Part shown: piece by piece, positions 18,912-28,408 of the stretch
Layout: the number at the start of each line of letters is the position of its first letter
Numbering within the stretch: the stretch's first letter is position 1
NCBI GenBank assembly: GCA_902771225.1
Contig: CACXWH010000006.1
Span: 1 to 43,901, forward strand
Source of the DNA: an uncultured Methanobrevibacter sp.
GTDB taxonomy: Archaea > Methanobacteriota > Methanobacteria > Methanobacteriales > Methanobacteriaceae
Direction: 5' to 3'
DNA: 43,901 nt
Translations under genes and position numbers: made by a program
The notes under the pieces: generated by a model
What the model saw: only the letters and a program-made list of their open reading frames with translations
Told to the model about the DNA's origin: nothing
Databases searched by the model: none

Positions 18912-19590
18912 TATATCACCCATATTTAATTTCATTAAATTAAAATTTAATATAATTGAATATACAGTAATATATACTTAAAAAAGTAAAATTGGAAAGA
19001 TAACTTATTATTATATGAAACTGCATACTCATCCAAAATAATATTGGATATTTTAGTTATATGTTAAAATATGCATAAATAGTTTTTTATTAAAAAATTA
19101 TATGTATTGATATATTTTTCAAAAAAATATCTGAACTATTATGAGATTTTACTTATCATATTGAATGAATTAGATTGTAGATATATGTTGTGTTTTAGGT
19201 TATTTTCGTTCATATTACATTTCTGATGATAGTTTCATTAATTATTTGTAAACTTTTAGAATTAAGTATTGTTTTAATTTAATATCCCATTCGAATTTCT
19301 AATTACAAATATTGGTTTATTGATGAAATTCTAGCTAAAATTTAATATTGAAAGTAATAATTAAAATTTAGTGGAGTTAGATTTTAATGATTTTAATTAT
19401 TATTTTTAGTTTCATCGATTAAATAAATGAACACGATGATTATTCTAATTAGTACAGATATTTTTCAATTCATTGGATGAATCGCTTCTTTGATAATTCA
19501 ATAACTAAATTCGGAGTCATTGGAACTGAAAATATGTAATTTTATTCGTAATTTCAATTATATGTGTCATTAATGTCAATATTGTTAATT
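18912..19590. other. Long AT-rich noncoding stretch
   Basis: About 680 bases with no convincing ORF on either strand. It holds AT-rich inverted repeats, for example ATCCAA / TTGGAT around 19033-19052 and a T-rich/A-rich pair around 19108-19131, which may be terminators or decayed gene remains. Confidence 0.4.
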
Positions 19591-19656
19591 GGGCACAAAA
19601 AGGAAAAGTCTGTGGTGGAGGATCATTCCTCCACTAATTCGTGAAAAAATTTTTGG
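19591..19656 (+). ncRNA. Candidate small structured RNA
   Basis: In an otherwise very AT-rich region, about 65 bases beginning GGGCACAAAAAGG are relatively GC-rich. A perfect 8-bp stem with a TCAT loop (GTGGAGGA at 19615-19622 and TCCTCCAC at 19627-19634) extends by further G-U and U-A pairs. A TATA-like TTATATG at 19558-19564 stands about 27 bases before the G at 19591, the spacing expected for an archaeal start site. AAAAAATTTTT follows at about 19645-19655 and could end transcription. No known RNA family is recognised. The stem's TCCTCC could also pair with GGAGG-type ribosome sites. Confidence 0.4.
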
Positions 19657-19932
19657 TCGATTGTTTTAATCTTGTATTATTTAGTGAATTTTTGTTTCAT
19701 TGCATTATTTCTTTTTTTGTTGTTTAATATTTACACTTATTTTTTTTATATAATGTTTAATATTTTGTCCAAAATTCTAATTTTGTGATATTCTAATGCT
19801 TTTGAACGATATCGCAAAAATTATTTGTTTATGTTTTTTAGATTAAGGAGAAAAAGTATATGATAATTTCGACATTATTACTTATATTATATAAAGTAAG
19901 TGATTATAAATATATTATTAAAAGATGTGGTT

Positions 19933-20418
19933 ATGATGTCTGGAGAAAATAAAATTGATGTTAATGATATTAATTATGCTATTTATAAATTAGGAAATTG
20001 GAAAAATAATTATGAAATTAATCAAATTGGATTATCAAAAGAAATTCCACTTACAAAACCCACAATAACTCATATTAAATTTAGTATGGATGAAATAAGA
20101 AAATCTGAATTTGATATTTCTAATAAAACAGTAAATGGTTTTGTAGCTATTGCACTTCAATTAAATCCTAAAGTTCAAAAAATGGATTTGGATGATGTAA
20201 TCCGTTTAGAACAAGAGGAATATGAAAATATAATTGAAGAATTGGATAATTTGGAATTGTTGGATGAAAATTCAACTGTTGATTTGGATAACGAAAATTA
20301 TCTTATTTATAAGTTGGAAAAAGAATGTCATGTAACCATGTCAATTCCTGCAAATGAACATACTAAAAAATATTATGAAGAAGAAATGAAGAGAATTGAT
20401 GATGCGGTTTTAAATTAA
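19933..20418 (+). CDS. Acidic hypothetical protein
   Basis: About 161 residues, acidic, probably soluble, with no membrane segment. Two ATGs in a row (19933, 19936) are the likely start. An upstream in-frame start at 19900 would lie close to the TATA-like element at about 19877-19888 and is less likely. Visible stretches are LTKPTITHIKFSMDE, VAIALQLNPKVQKMDLDDV and CHVTMSIPANEHTKKYYEEE. The C-terminal codons overlap the end of nucS by 4 bases, tail to tail. Family not recognised. Confidence 0.65.
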   Translation: MMSGENKIDVNDINYAIYKLGNWKNNYEINQIGLSKEIPLTKPTITHIKFSMDEIRKSEFDISNKTVNGFVAIALQLNPKVQKMDLDDVIRLEQEEYENIIEELDNLELLDENSTVDLDNENYLIYKLEKECHVTMSIPANEHTKKYYEEEMKRIDDAVLN

Positions 20419-21197
20419 AACGCATCTAAAGTAACTCTTTTATCTCTTTTTAATTCACGAGGAGGTTCAACGCTAACAAATTCAATATTTTCCTCTTCAA
20501 TCATTTCACGAGCATCTTCCATAAGTGATGGTGCAACAAGTATTCCCCTTATTTTCTTTTTTTGAGCTTTACATTCTTTTAAATAATCATTATCTGTATT
20601 TTCCAAGTCTTGCAAGTATCTTCTTATTTGTTTCACTGCACTGACTCCAGCTTTACGTGCCTTCAGCTCTAAAATCATCAGGTTTCCTTCACTATCTTTA
20701 CCTAAAATATCAATAAAACCGTGTTCAACACTATATTCTCTGGTTTTTGGAGTAAAGCCTTCTTCAATAATATGAGGTCTTTTCATAATCATGTCGCTCA
20801 TATCTTTTTCATATCCTGCCTGCTCAAGTTCTTCAAAGTCTTCAACATTGGCATAATTAATAAATTGAACTTGCCTTACTTCAACACTTAACAGTTCTTT
20901 GGGTGTTCTTCTGTGACTTTCAAGGATTAAACGGTCACCTTTTAAGTAACTTCTAGTTTTGGATTTAGGGGGTTGCCAATTAACAGGTTCTACTTTTTTA
21001 TCTTGATGTATTAAAAAAGAACCATCAGGTTTAATTAATATGATTCGTTCACCCCAATTTAGTTGACTTAAAGCACGCCCTTCATATTCGACTTTACAGC
21101 ATGCAAATAGAATTATTGTAGCTCTTTTTCGCATAGCTTCTTCGACCAATTCGTATGCTTTTTCACAATTAGGTTTTTCAAGAATTTTATATTTCAT
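20415..21197 (-). CDS. nucS: Endonuclease NucS (EndoMS)
   Basis: Homodimeric nuclease that cuts mismatched or branched DNA and works with the PCNA clamp; it is the mismatch-repair nuclease of archaea and actinobacteria lacking MutS-MutL. At 260 residues it has normal length: an N-terminal DNA-binding domain (about 1-120) and a RecB-like C-terminal nuclease domain with D163 (GFIDILG), E177 and K179 (LELKARK), Q190 and Y194 (QIRRY). The last residues, TLDAF, resemble a short PCNA-binding tail. No ribosome site is obvious. Confidence 0.95.
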   Translation of the reverse strand: MKYKILEKPNCEKAYELVEEAMRKRATIILFACCKVEYEGRALSQLNWGERIILIKPDGSFLIHQDKKVEPVNWQPPKSKTRSYLKGDRLILESHRRTPKELLSVEVRQVQFINYANVEDFEELEQAGYEKDMSDMIMKRPHIIEEGFTPKTREYSVEHGFIDILGKDSEGNLMILELKARKAGVSAVKQIRRYLQDLENTDNDYLKECKAQKKKIRGILVAPSLMEDAREMIEEENIEFVSVEPPRELKRDKRVTLDAF

Positions 21198-21275
21198 TAC
21201 TTTTTACATTGGTTAGATTAATTTAAATATTTTGTTTTTGAAATGTTATCTTAGAAATTGTATGGTGGAATTAAA

Positions 21276-22277
21276 GTGTGTGAAGATGAATATTTTGATG
21301 AAAAAAGGCAAAGTTTTTCAATGGATTCGTTTGAATTTTCAAATGGTGAAGTTCTTAAAAATGTTAATGTTGAATATATGACCTGTGGAACTCCAAAATA
21401 TGATGGGGATACAATTACCAATGCAATTGTTTATTGCCATGGTTCTTTAGGCAATTTCACTTCTGTAAAGAAAATTTTTCCATTAATGTATGAAAATGCT
21501 CCATTTGATGAAAATAAATTTTTTTTCATTTCTATTTCATCTTTAGGTTCTCCAGGGTCATGCTCTCCTTCTTCAACCAATTTGAAGAATAAATTTCCAT
21601 CATATTCAATCGAGGATATTGCAAATTTTCAAAAGCAATTCTTGGCTGAAAAATTCAATATTAAACATGTCATTGGGATTATAGGAAATTCTATGGGTGG
21701 TTTTGTTGCTTTAACATCAGCTATTCTATTTCCGGACTTTGCAGATTTTATAATGCCTGGTGTAAGTACTTATAAGGTTGCCGGTCATGATTATATTTTA
21801 TCTAAATTTATTAATGAGATAATAACTTCTGATGAAAATTATGAAAAAGGCAGTGTAAATGATTCAATTAAAAGGACAATAAGATTAGCCAGTTTGGCTG
21901 AATTTAATTTTGGTCTTTCAAAAGAAACATTAAGGGAAACTCCGAAAGATGAATTGTCTCTTAATTTTGAAGAATTTGGCGAAGAAAGCAAATTTTTAGA
22001 TATCTATGACATGAAATACTGTAATGAGGCATGTATGAACTATGATATTGAAAAAGACTTGGGTAAAATAACAGCTAAAGTTTTTATTATTGCATGTTAT
22101 CAGGATCCTCATTTTCCTCCGGAACTTGATGGGATTCCAATGTCTGAAATGATTCAAAACTCTCAGTTAGTTATAATGGATTCAAGCTTGGGCCATTTAT
22201 GTTTTAATGAACTTGAAAACATTACTGGTGAGTTGAATAATTTCATGAAAGATTTTGAGGTGAAAAATGATTGTTAA
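21276..22277 (+). CDS. MetX-like alpha/beta-hydrolase, catalytic triad intact
   Basis: A 333-residue alpha/beta-hydrolase of the homoserine O-acetyltransferase (MetX)-like group. The oxyanion segment is CHGSLGN (54-60), the nucleophile S139 sits in GNSMGG, the acid is D277 (YQDPHF) and the base is H307 (LGHLCF). Whether it acylates homoserine or acts as an esterase cannot be read. I chose the GTG at 21276 because GGTGG lies about 7 bases upstream and because this aligns with the start of the downstream paralogue; a TTG six codons earlier is possible. It overlaps the next small gene by 11 bases. Confidence 0.85.
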   Translation: MCEDEYFDEKRQSFSMDSFEFSNGEVLKNVNVEYMTCGTPKYDGDTITNAIVYCHGSLGNFTSVKKIFPLMYENAPFDENKFFFISISSLGSPGSCSPSSTNLKNKFPSYSIEDIANFQKQFLAEKFNIKHVIGIIGNSMGGFVALTSAILFPDFADFIMPGVSTYKVAGHDYILSKFINEIITSDENYEKGSVNDSIKRTIRLASLAEFNFGLSKETLRETPKDELSLNFEEFGEESKFLDIYDMKYCNEACMNYDIEKDLGKITAKVFIIACYQDPHFPPELDGIPMSEMIQNSQLVIMDSSLGHLCFNELENITGELNNFMKDFEVKNDC

Positions 22278-22539
22278 AATAACTGGCTTTGATGAAAATG
22301 CTGAAGTTCCATATATTGATTATGAAGTTTCTTGTTTATCATCAAATCAATTGGATTTTTTGAATGATAATTTGGATGAAAAAACTTCAGTTGATGAGGA
22401 TATTTTAAAAATTAGGCTGTATTTTGATGATTTTTTTCCTTTTCAAAGCGATACGGCTAAAATTAGATTGGAAGATTTCATAGCTCGTGAAGAAATAGAA
22501 ATGAATCTATTTTTATCAAGTTTCTTGGATGATATGTGA
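22267..22539 (+). CDS. Small acidic protein coupled to the hydrolase
   Basis: A 90-residue, strongly acidic soluble protein. The ATG lies inside the last codons of the hydrolase gene and is preceded by GAGGTG, so translation is coupled. It has a beta-like start (MIVKITGFDENAEVPYIDYE) and a C-terminal part rich in Phe/Leu/Asp. Family not recognised. Its placement between two hydrolase paralogues suggests it may serve one of them. Confidence 0.7.
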   Translation: MIVKITGFDENAEVPYIDYEVSCLSSNQLDFLNDNLDEKTSVDEDILKIRLYFDDFFPFQSDTAKIRLEDFIAREEIEMNLFLSSFLDDM

Positions 22540-22622
22540 ATATTTTTCATATTTTTATCACTTATTTCATGCAATTTATGCATTTTTAGGCAATTATAGT
22601 TCAATATAAATATTCTTAACAT

Positions 22623-22630
22623 TTTATATA
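22623..22630 (+). promoter_or_regulatory. TATA box for the second hydrolase-like gene
   Basis: TTTATATA stands about 51 bases before the ATG at 22681. Transcription would begin near 22655, after the upstream in-frame ATG at 22633, which supports 22681 as the real start. Confidence 0.5.
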
Positions 22631-22680
22631 TTATGAAAATTAAAAATCATATTACTCTCTATTTTCTGTGGGTGGCTTTT

Positions 22681-23670
22681 ATGTATAATGAAAGATATTT
22701 TTTGAAACATGAACAACACTTTTTTGATCAATTTGAATTTGAAAATGGATTCATAATGGAAAATGTTAAAGTCGATTATGGTGTTTTCGGTACTCCAAAG
22801 TATGATGATGAAGGCAATATTATTAATGCAATTCTCTTTTGCCATAATTTTGAAGGAAATTATTCAAGAATCTCAGATTTTAATTCCTGGACTGAAAAAA
22901 ACAAAGTTTTTGATAAAGATGAATATTACTTTATTTCAATCACTTCACTTGGCTTTCCCGAGTCCTGCTCACCATCCACTTCCGGTTTAAACCATAATTT
23001 TCCAAATTATCAAATTGAAGATTTAGTAAAATTTCAAAGACGATTAATCAGGGAAAAATTTCCTAATATTAAAAAATTGAAAGGTATAATTGGTTATTCT
23101 GTCGGAGGATATATTGCTTTAGGTTGGTCTATTTACTATCCTGATGATATGGATTTTATAATTCTTTTGAATAGTTCTTTTAAATCTCAAGGACATAGAT
23201 ATGTTTTTGCAAATTTAGCTAATCGTATTATAGAACAATCTTCACAATATTCTTTAGATTTGTATGATGAATCTATTTCAAGATTGTTGATTTCTATTTC
23301 ACAGATTCATTATATACTGAGTTTTTCAAAAGATTATTTAAATAATTTATCTATTTTGGATATTGATTTGTCTATAGAACGTTTTGCAGAAGATATTTTA
23401 TTTATAGATATTTATGATATAAAATTTTGCAATGATTTTATATTGTCATATAATTTAGAAGATGACTTGGATAAAATAAAATGTAATGTATGTATCATTG
23501 CTGGTGATTCTACGAATTATTATGTTGCTAAATATGATTCAATTCCAATACATGAGGCCGTTGAAGGTTCAACGTATCTGCCATTAGACATTGATGATGA
23601 TGATTTAAATATCCTTAATTATATTTATAAAGTTGAACCGAATCTTAAAGAATTCATAGATTCTATTTAA
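22681..23670 (+). CDS. MetX-like alpha/beta-hydrolase paralogue with degenerate triad
   Basis: A 329-residue paralogue of the 21276-22277 product; the two align along their length (for example FEFxNG near residue 20, SLGxPxSCSPS near 90-100, IEDxxxFQ near 112-119). The nucleophile Ser is kept (S140, GYSVGG). The acid position has become Thr (GDSTNYY against CYQDPHF) and the base His has become Asp in a DDDD run, with no other His after residue 291. The oxyanion segment HGSLGN has become HNFEGN. It is therefore likely a non-catalytic or altered enzyme. The start ATG has GGTGG 6 bases upstream, and the gene has its own TATA box. Confidence 0.8.
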   Translation: MYNERYFLKHEQHFFDQFEFENGFIMENVKVDYGVFGTPKYDDEGNIINAILFCHNFEGNYSRISDFNSWTEKNKVFDKDEYYFISITSLGFPESCSPSTSGLNHNFPNYQIEDLVKFQRRLIREKFPNIKKLKGIIGYSVGGYIALGWSIYYPDDMDFIILLNSSFKSQGHRYVFANLANRIIEQSSQYSLDLYDESISRLLISISQIHYILSFSKDYLNNLSILDIDLSIERFAEDILFIDIYDIKFCNDFILSYNLEDDLDKIKCNVCIIAGDSTNYYVAKYDSIPIHEAVEGSTYLPLDIDDDDLNILNYIYKVEPNLKEFIDSI

Positions 23671-23681
23671 AAAAAAGAAAT

Positions 23682-23703
23682 TAGCTAGAATATAATCTAG
23701 CTA
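23682..23703 (-). terminator. Hairpin terminator of nadA, shared with the convergent gene
   Basis: Perfect 8-bp arms TAGCTAGA and TCTAGCTA with loop ATATAA overlap the nadA stop codon. On the minus strand the stem is followed by TTTCTTTTTTTT, a good intrinsic-type terminator. The plus strand has only a short T run. Confidence 0.65.
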
Positions 23704-24615
23704 TTTTGAAGATTCAAGCATATGTTGGACAGCTTTCAGTGACTTTTCCGCAACATCCTTTGGAACTACGATTTCAGGAGCTTCGTTTTTCAAAGCATCT
23801 CTGACTTTTTCAAGTGTGTGAAGTTTCATTGTTTTACAAATTGCTCCTTCAAGCAAAGGATATAATTTTTTACCTGGGACCTCTGAGTTTATTCTAGTAA
23901 TCATGTCAATTTCTGTACCGATTATAAACTCTTCTTTTTCACTTTCAGCTATGAATTTCAACATTCGGCCAGTGGATAATATTTCATCACAAGCTTCTTG
24001 GACTTCAGGACTACATTCAGGATGACAAATTACGACTGCATTCGGATATTGTTCTCTTTTAAGCTCTATGTCTTCGACGTGGAACAGTCTATGTACGTAA
24101 CAGTGTCCGTCTTTTGGTGTCGGTATGATTTCTTTGTCTATGCTTTTTTGAACATGCATTCCTAAATTTTTATCAGGTCCAAATAATATTTTATCATGAG
24201 GCAAGCTTTCAGTAACTTTAACTGCATTTGCAGAGGTACATAATGTATCTGCATGTTGTTTTGCCTCAGCAATACTGTTTACATAAAGAATAACTCCAGC
24301 ATCAGGATGTTCTTCTTTTGCTTTCAATAATTCTTCTTCAGGTAACATATGAGCCATAGGACATTCTGCCTCTAAATCGGGAATAACTATTTTTTTATCT
24401 GGATTTAGGATATATGCAGTTTCTGCCATGAAATCAACACCACAAAATACTACTAAATCTTTATCCTCTATTTGGGATGCTTTTATACATAATTCTAAAG
24501 AATCACCTAAAAAATCAGCGATTTCCTGTATTTCTTTTGGCTGATAATTATGTGCTAGAATTATCGCATTCTTTTCTTCTTTTAACCTATTTATTTCATC
24601 ATGTAGAGCACTCAT
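23701..24615 (-). CDS. nadA: Quinolinate synthase A
   Basis: A 4Fe-4S enzyme that condenses iminoaspartate with dihydroxyacetone phosphate to make quinolinate for NAD synthesis. At 304 residues it has the compact NadA form. Likely cluster ligands are C85 (AECPMAHM), C172 (GHCYVH) and C260 (GAICKTM), with spacing close to that of archaeal and Thermotoga NadA. Also visible are LAHNYQ (20-25), ILYVNS and CHPECSPEV. It lies 8 bases downstream of mscS. nadC, the next enzyme, lies nearby in the opposite direction. Confidence 0.96.
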   Translation of the reverse strand: MSALHDEINRLKEEKNAIILAHNYQPKEIQEIADFLGDSLELCIKASQIEDKDLVVFCGVDFMAETAYILNPDKKIVIPDLEAECPMAHMLPEEELLKAKEEHPDAGVILYVNSIAEAKQHADTLCTSANAVKVTESLPHDKILFGPDKNLGMHVQKSIDKEIIPTPKDGHCYVHRLFHVEDIELKREQYPNAVVICHPECSPEVQEACDEILSTGRMLKFIAESEKEEFIIGTEIDMITRINSEVPGKKLYPLLEGAICKTMKLHTLEKVRDALKNEAPEIVVPKDVAEKSLKAVQHMLESSK

Positions 24616-24623
24616 AGTTTCAC

Positions 24624-25352
24624 CTAATTTGTAAATTTTCTTATTTCATTAGTAATTATTAATTTATAGTCATCCTTCTTATTTAAGTCTTTTATCCAAA
24701 ATGATATTTTGATATTTATTTGCTCAAATGTAATGTCTCTTGCATAAATTTTTGGTTTGGGATTATCCAAAACGCCATCCAATTCATTAATTTTTTCAAA
24801 AATGTATAAATTAAATTCGTCAAGATCAACATTTAATGCCAATCCTGCATTAATATTAATTCTATATTTTTCAGGATTCTTGTACAGTTTATATAAATTA
24901 TTTGTCAGTGTTGAATTGGGTATTGTACTGATAATTCCATCGTCATCTTTAATTGTGGTTGTTCTTAAATGAATGTATTGAACAACACCTTTTGTCTTAT
25001 TTATTTCAATCGTATCTCCTGTTTTGATACTTTTGCCAATTATCAGTATTATTCCTGAGAATAAATTTGAAATTATATCTTTTGCTGCAAGACTCACAGC
25101 AATACCAACAATACCTAAACTTAATAATGTACCATATAGATTAACTCCAAATAAGTTTAAAATATCCATCAATGCTATGAAATAGATAATATAAATTACA
25201 ATATCTCGAATAAGATATATTCCAGTAAGGTTATCATTAAAATGTTTGATTTTATTTAATACGGCTTCAATTACTTTACCAACTATTTTTGTGGTGATAA
25301 TGGTCAGTATTGCAATAAATAATGCTTCAATTAAATTTTGGGGAATATCCAT
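24624..25352 (-). CDS. MscS-family mechanosensitive channel
   Basis: A 242-residue small-conductance mechanosensitive channel. Three transmembrane helices precede the pore helix (LGIVGIAVSLAAKDIISNLFSG), followed by the beta domain (KTGDTIEINKTKGVVQYIHL and IPNSTL), the MscS core signature, and a cytosolic alpha/beta domain. It is shorter than E. coli MscS at both ends. One base separates its ATG from the rnz stop, so it is coupled to rnz and probably co-transcribed with nadA. Confidence 0.9.
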   Translation of the reverse strand: MDIPQNLIEALFIAILTIITTKIVGKVIEAVLNKIKHFNDNLTGIYLIRDIVIYIIYFIALMDILNLFGVNLYGTLLSLGIVGIAVSLAAKDIISNLFSGIILIIGKSIKTGDTIEINKTKGVVQYIHLRTTTIKDDDGIISTIPNSTLTNNLYKLYKNPEKYRININAGLALNVDLDEFNLYIFEKINELDGVLDNPKPKIYARDITFEQINIKISFWIKDLNKKDDYKLIITNEIRKFTN

Positions 25353-25353
25353 A

Positions 25354-26247
25354 TTACAACTCCAATTTCATTAAATCCTTAGCAATTTTTGTATTTTTAA
25401 AAATTTCCTGAGCTTCTTTGAGTAAATCATCAACTTCAGTATATCTTGTACTAATGTGTGTTAATATTAATTCTTTTGAATTTGAATTAAGCGCAATATT
25501 GGCCGCATCTACAGAGGTTGAATGGGCATGTAAATCTGCTTTATCTTTATCTTCTGCTTTATATGTGGATTCATGTATTAAAATAGTGGAATCCTTAGCA
25601 AAGTTAATAATTTCTTCACAGGGCATTGTATCGCCGGAATATGTGATTTTATGGCCTTTTCGTGGAGGTCCTAGAACTTGTTCAGGTTTTATTATTTCTC
25701 CATTTACTTCAACACTTTCGCCACTGTGAAGCTTTCCGAATTTGGGGCCTACTGGAACGCCTAAATCAATTGCTTTTTGACGTAAAAACCTTGGTTTTTT
25801 CAGTTCTTCAACGGAATAGGCTAAAGTTAATGTATTATGTTTAACTCTTTGAGCTTTAATAATATATTCTTCATTTTCGATAACTGTTCCGCTGTCAATT
25901 TCAATCCATTCTAATGGAAAATCAAAATCAGGAAAGCCTAGATTGGATATGGCTTGTCGCAAATTATCCAGTCCTTTTGGCCCATAAATGGTTAATTTAG
26001 TCTCACGTCCTCTGAAATTCATTGATTGTAGGAGTCCGGGCATGCCTAAAATATGGTCTCCATGATAATGTGTAATGAAAATCTTTGAAATTTTCATAGG
26101 GCTTATTTTAGCATAAATTAACTGTCTTTGTGTTCCTTCTCCACAATCAAATAACATGGTCTCTCCAAATGCTTTAATGGCAATTGAAGGATGGCTTCTT
26201 GTATATGAATGAACTGCAGAAGAAGTTCCTAAAAATGTAATTTCCAT
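25354..26247 (-). CDS. rnz: Ribonuclease Z
   Basis: tRNA 3'-processing endonuclease of the metallo-beta-lactamase fold, short form, 297 residues. The zinc motif THYHGDH is at 59-65. Further ligands lie in YSGDTMPCEE (Asp) and HAHSTS/LTHISTRY (His). The N-terminus MEITFLGTSSAVHSYTRS is typical. It is the first gene of a rnz-mscS-nadA unit and is divergent from nadC. Confidence 0.95.
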   Translation of the reverse strand: MEITFLGTSSAVHSYTRSHPSIAIKAFGETMLFDCGEGTQRQLIYAKISPMKISKIFITHYHGDHILGMPGLLQSMNFRGRETKLTIYGPKGLDNLRQAISNLGFPDFDFPLEWIEIDSGTVIENEEYIIKAQRVKHNTLTLAYSVEELKKPRFLRQKAIDLGVPVGPKFGKLHSGESVEVNGEIIKPEQVLGPPRKGHKITYSGDTMPCEEIINFAKDSTILIHESTYKAEDKDKADLHAHSTSVDAANIALNSNSKELILTHISTRYTEVDDLLKEAQEIFKNTKIAKDLMKLEL

Positions 26248-26320
26248 AATTTAATCACTTATTTTATATTGTATTTTAAATATATATTTTATATGATATA
26301 TTAAATTTTTAGGTGATTTT

Positions 26321-27145
26321 GTGGATAAAATACTTGAATATATGCTTGACGAGGATGAAGGTTTTGGAGATATAACATCAAATAGCGTTATTGATAAAAA
26401 TGAAGAGACGTCTGCCCATATTATTTCAAAGGATAGTGGTGTTTTAGCAGGTATTGATGTAGCTAAAGAATTATTTGAATCTAAAATGGTTAATGTTGTA
26501 TTTCATTTGGATGATGGATGTGAGATAAAAAAAGGCGATTTGCTAATGTCTCTTCAGGGTAATGCGAGAGATATTTTATTGGTTGAGAGAACTGCCTTAA
26601 ATTTATTAATGCGTATGAGTGGTGTGGCCAGTGCAGCTAATCAGTATGTAAAACTTGCTGAGGATAAAGTTATTATTGCAGGAACTCGTAAAACCCAACC
26701 TGCTATTGGAAAGTTCGATAAAGAGGCTTTAAAAATTGGAGGTGCAGATACTCACAGATTTAATCTGGATGATATGGTTTTAATTAAGGATAATCATATT
26801 GCTGTTGTTGGATCTCCTTTGGAGGCTCTTAAAAAGGCACAAAAGAATGTTAGCTTTTCTAAAAAGATTGAAATTGAAGTAGAAACATTGGAAGATGCAA
26901 TTTCATGTGTTGAAAACAAAGCTGATATTGTAATGCTGGATAATATGGATTCTTTAAAAGTTAAGGAAGTCTTGGATGAACTTGAAAAAAGAGATATTCG
27001 TCAAAATTCATTAATTGAAATATCCGGTGGAATTAATAAAGATAATATTCTTGATTATGTTGATTTGGGAGTGGATATTATTTCAATTGGAGGGCTAACC
27101 CATTCTTCAAGAAGCCTTGATTTCAGTTTAAAAATCGAGAAATAA
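26321..27145 (+). CDS. nadC: Nicotinate-nucleotide pyrophosphorylase (carboxylating)
   Basis: Type II phosphoribosyltransferase that converts quinolinate and PRPP to nicotinate mononucleotide, the step after NadA. At 274 residues it has normal length. Substrate-binding residues are visible in GTRKTQP (121-127), ADTHRFNLDD (H145, R146) and LIKDNHI (154-160), plus EVETLEDA and the late ISGGI loop. The start is GTG with GGTGAT just upstream and TATA-like TTTATATGAT about 30 bases before it. Confidence 0.96.
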   Translation: MDKILEYMLDEDEGFGDITSNSVIDKNEETSAHIISKDSGVLAGIDVAKELFESKMVNVVFHLDDGCEIKKGDLLMSLQGNARDILLVERTALNLLMRMSGVASAANQYVKLAEDKVIIAGTRKTQPAIGKFDKEALKIGGADTHRFNLDDMVLIKDNHIAVVGSPLEALKKAQKNVSFSKKIEIEVETLEDAISCVENKADIVMLDNMDSLKVKEVLDELEKRDIRQNSLIEISGGINKDNILDYVDLGVDIISIGGLTHSSRSLDFSLKIEK

Positions 27146-27306
27146 TTTATTTATCTATTTAAATCAATTGCTCCTTCTAATTGCAATTAATACAATTTAT
27201 TTCTCTTTTAGAATTATAATAATTTTCAAAAAACAAACTTTTAATAATATTGGAAAAGATATATATTACAGATAGGTAATTTTTTATTTTATATAATGGT
27301 GATTTA

Positions 27307-28389
27307 ATGGTAAAAATGGCTAAATTGGCTTTGGAAGATGGAACTGTTATTAAAGGGGAAAGATTTGGTTATGAGACTACTAAATTAGGAGAACTTGTTT
27401 TTTCAACTGGCATGGGTGGTTACACTGAATCTTTGACTGACCCGTCTTTTAAAGGAGAAATATTAATGTCCACTTATCCTTTAGAGGGAAATCATGGGGT
27501 AAGTGAAGAGTGGTATCAATCTGATAGGATTCAGGTTGAAGGGCTTGTTTGTCGTGAAGTTTGTCGTGAATTATCTAATTTTGGACCTCAAAAGACTTTG
27601 GATGAATTTTTAAAAGAATTTAAAACTCCTGGAATTAGTGGAGTTGACACAAGAGATTTAACTTTAAAAATTCGTGAAAGAGGCTCCCTTAAAGCAGCTA
27701 TTACGACTGAAGATATTGCTGATGATAAATTGATTGAAATGGCAAAATCCCAACCAAGCATTGAAGATAAAGATATTGTTCATTTAGTTTCAACAAAAGA
27801 AATTAAATTATTCAATGAGGACGCAGACAAAAAAGTTGCATTAATTGATTGTGGTGTTAAAAAGAATATTATTAACTCATTTTTAGAAAGAGATATTGGG
27901 GTAGTTTTATTCCCATATGATACTGATTATAAAACTGTTTTAGATTACTCTCCAAGTGGATTGATGATTACTTCAGGACCAGGTAATCCTGATAGGGTAT
28001 ATGAAACAATTGAAACCATGAAAAAATTATCAAATAGATTGCCGATATTTGGTATCTGTATGGGTCAGCAATTAATTGCAAAATCTTTTGGAGCTAAATC
28101 TTATAAAATGAAATTTGGTCACAGGGGAGAAAACCAGCCGGTTAAAGATTTAAGCACAGGAAAAGTAGTTATTACTTCCCAAAACCATGGTTTTACTATA
28201 GATAAGGAATCATTAAAAGAAACTGATTTGGTCCTAACACAAGTTAATTTAAATGATGGAACTCCTGAAGGTATTTCTCACAAGGAATTACCTTTGCGTT
28301 GTATACAATACCATCCTGAAGCAGGACCGGGTCCAAATGATACAAGAAGTATTTTTGATGAATTTAACCAAATGATGGATGATTATTAA
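27307..28389 (+). CDS. carA: Carbamoyl-phosphate synthase small subunit
   Basis: Glutamine amidotransferase subunit that passes ammonia to CarB for pyrimidine and arginine synthesis. At 360 residues, it has an N-terminal CarA domain ([15 protein letters not shown]) and a class I glutaminase domain with nucleophile C251 (GICMGQQ) and the catalytic His-Glu in YHPEAGPG near the end. GGTGAT precedes the ATG. A TATA-like GATATATATT at 27258-27267 is the likely promoter of the carAB operon. carB follows 19 bases after the stop. Confidence 0.97.
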   Translation: MVKMAKLALEDGTVIKGERFGYETTKLGELVFSTGMGGYTESLTDPSFKGEILMSTYPLEGNHGVSEEWYQSDRIQVEGLVCREVCRELSNFGPQKTLDEFLKEFKTPGISGVDTRDLTLKIRERGSLKAAITTEDIADDKLIEMAKSQPSIEDKDIVHLVSTKEIKLFNEDADKKVALIDCGVKKNIINSFLERDIGVVLFPYDTDYKTVLDYSPSGLMITSGPGNPDRVYETIETMKKLSNRLPIFGICMGQQLIAKSFGAKSYKMKFGHRGENQPVKDLSTGKVVITSQNHGFTIDKESLKETDLVLTQVNLNDGTPEGISHKELPLRCIQYHPEAGPGPNDTRSIFDEFNQMMDDY

Positions 28390-28408
28390 AAAATTGAGAG
28401 GATTACAT

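Noticed and set aside
18912-19932. CRISPR array in the long AT-rich gap
   Set aside because: No direct repeat of regular spacing is present; only scattered AT-rich inverted repeats were found.
24757-25844. Plus-strand open frames opposite mscS and rnz
   Set aside because: They lie entirely opposite strongly supported genes and show no ribosome sites or family motifs.
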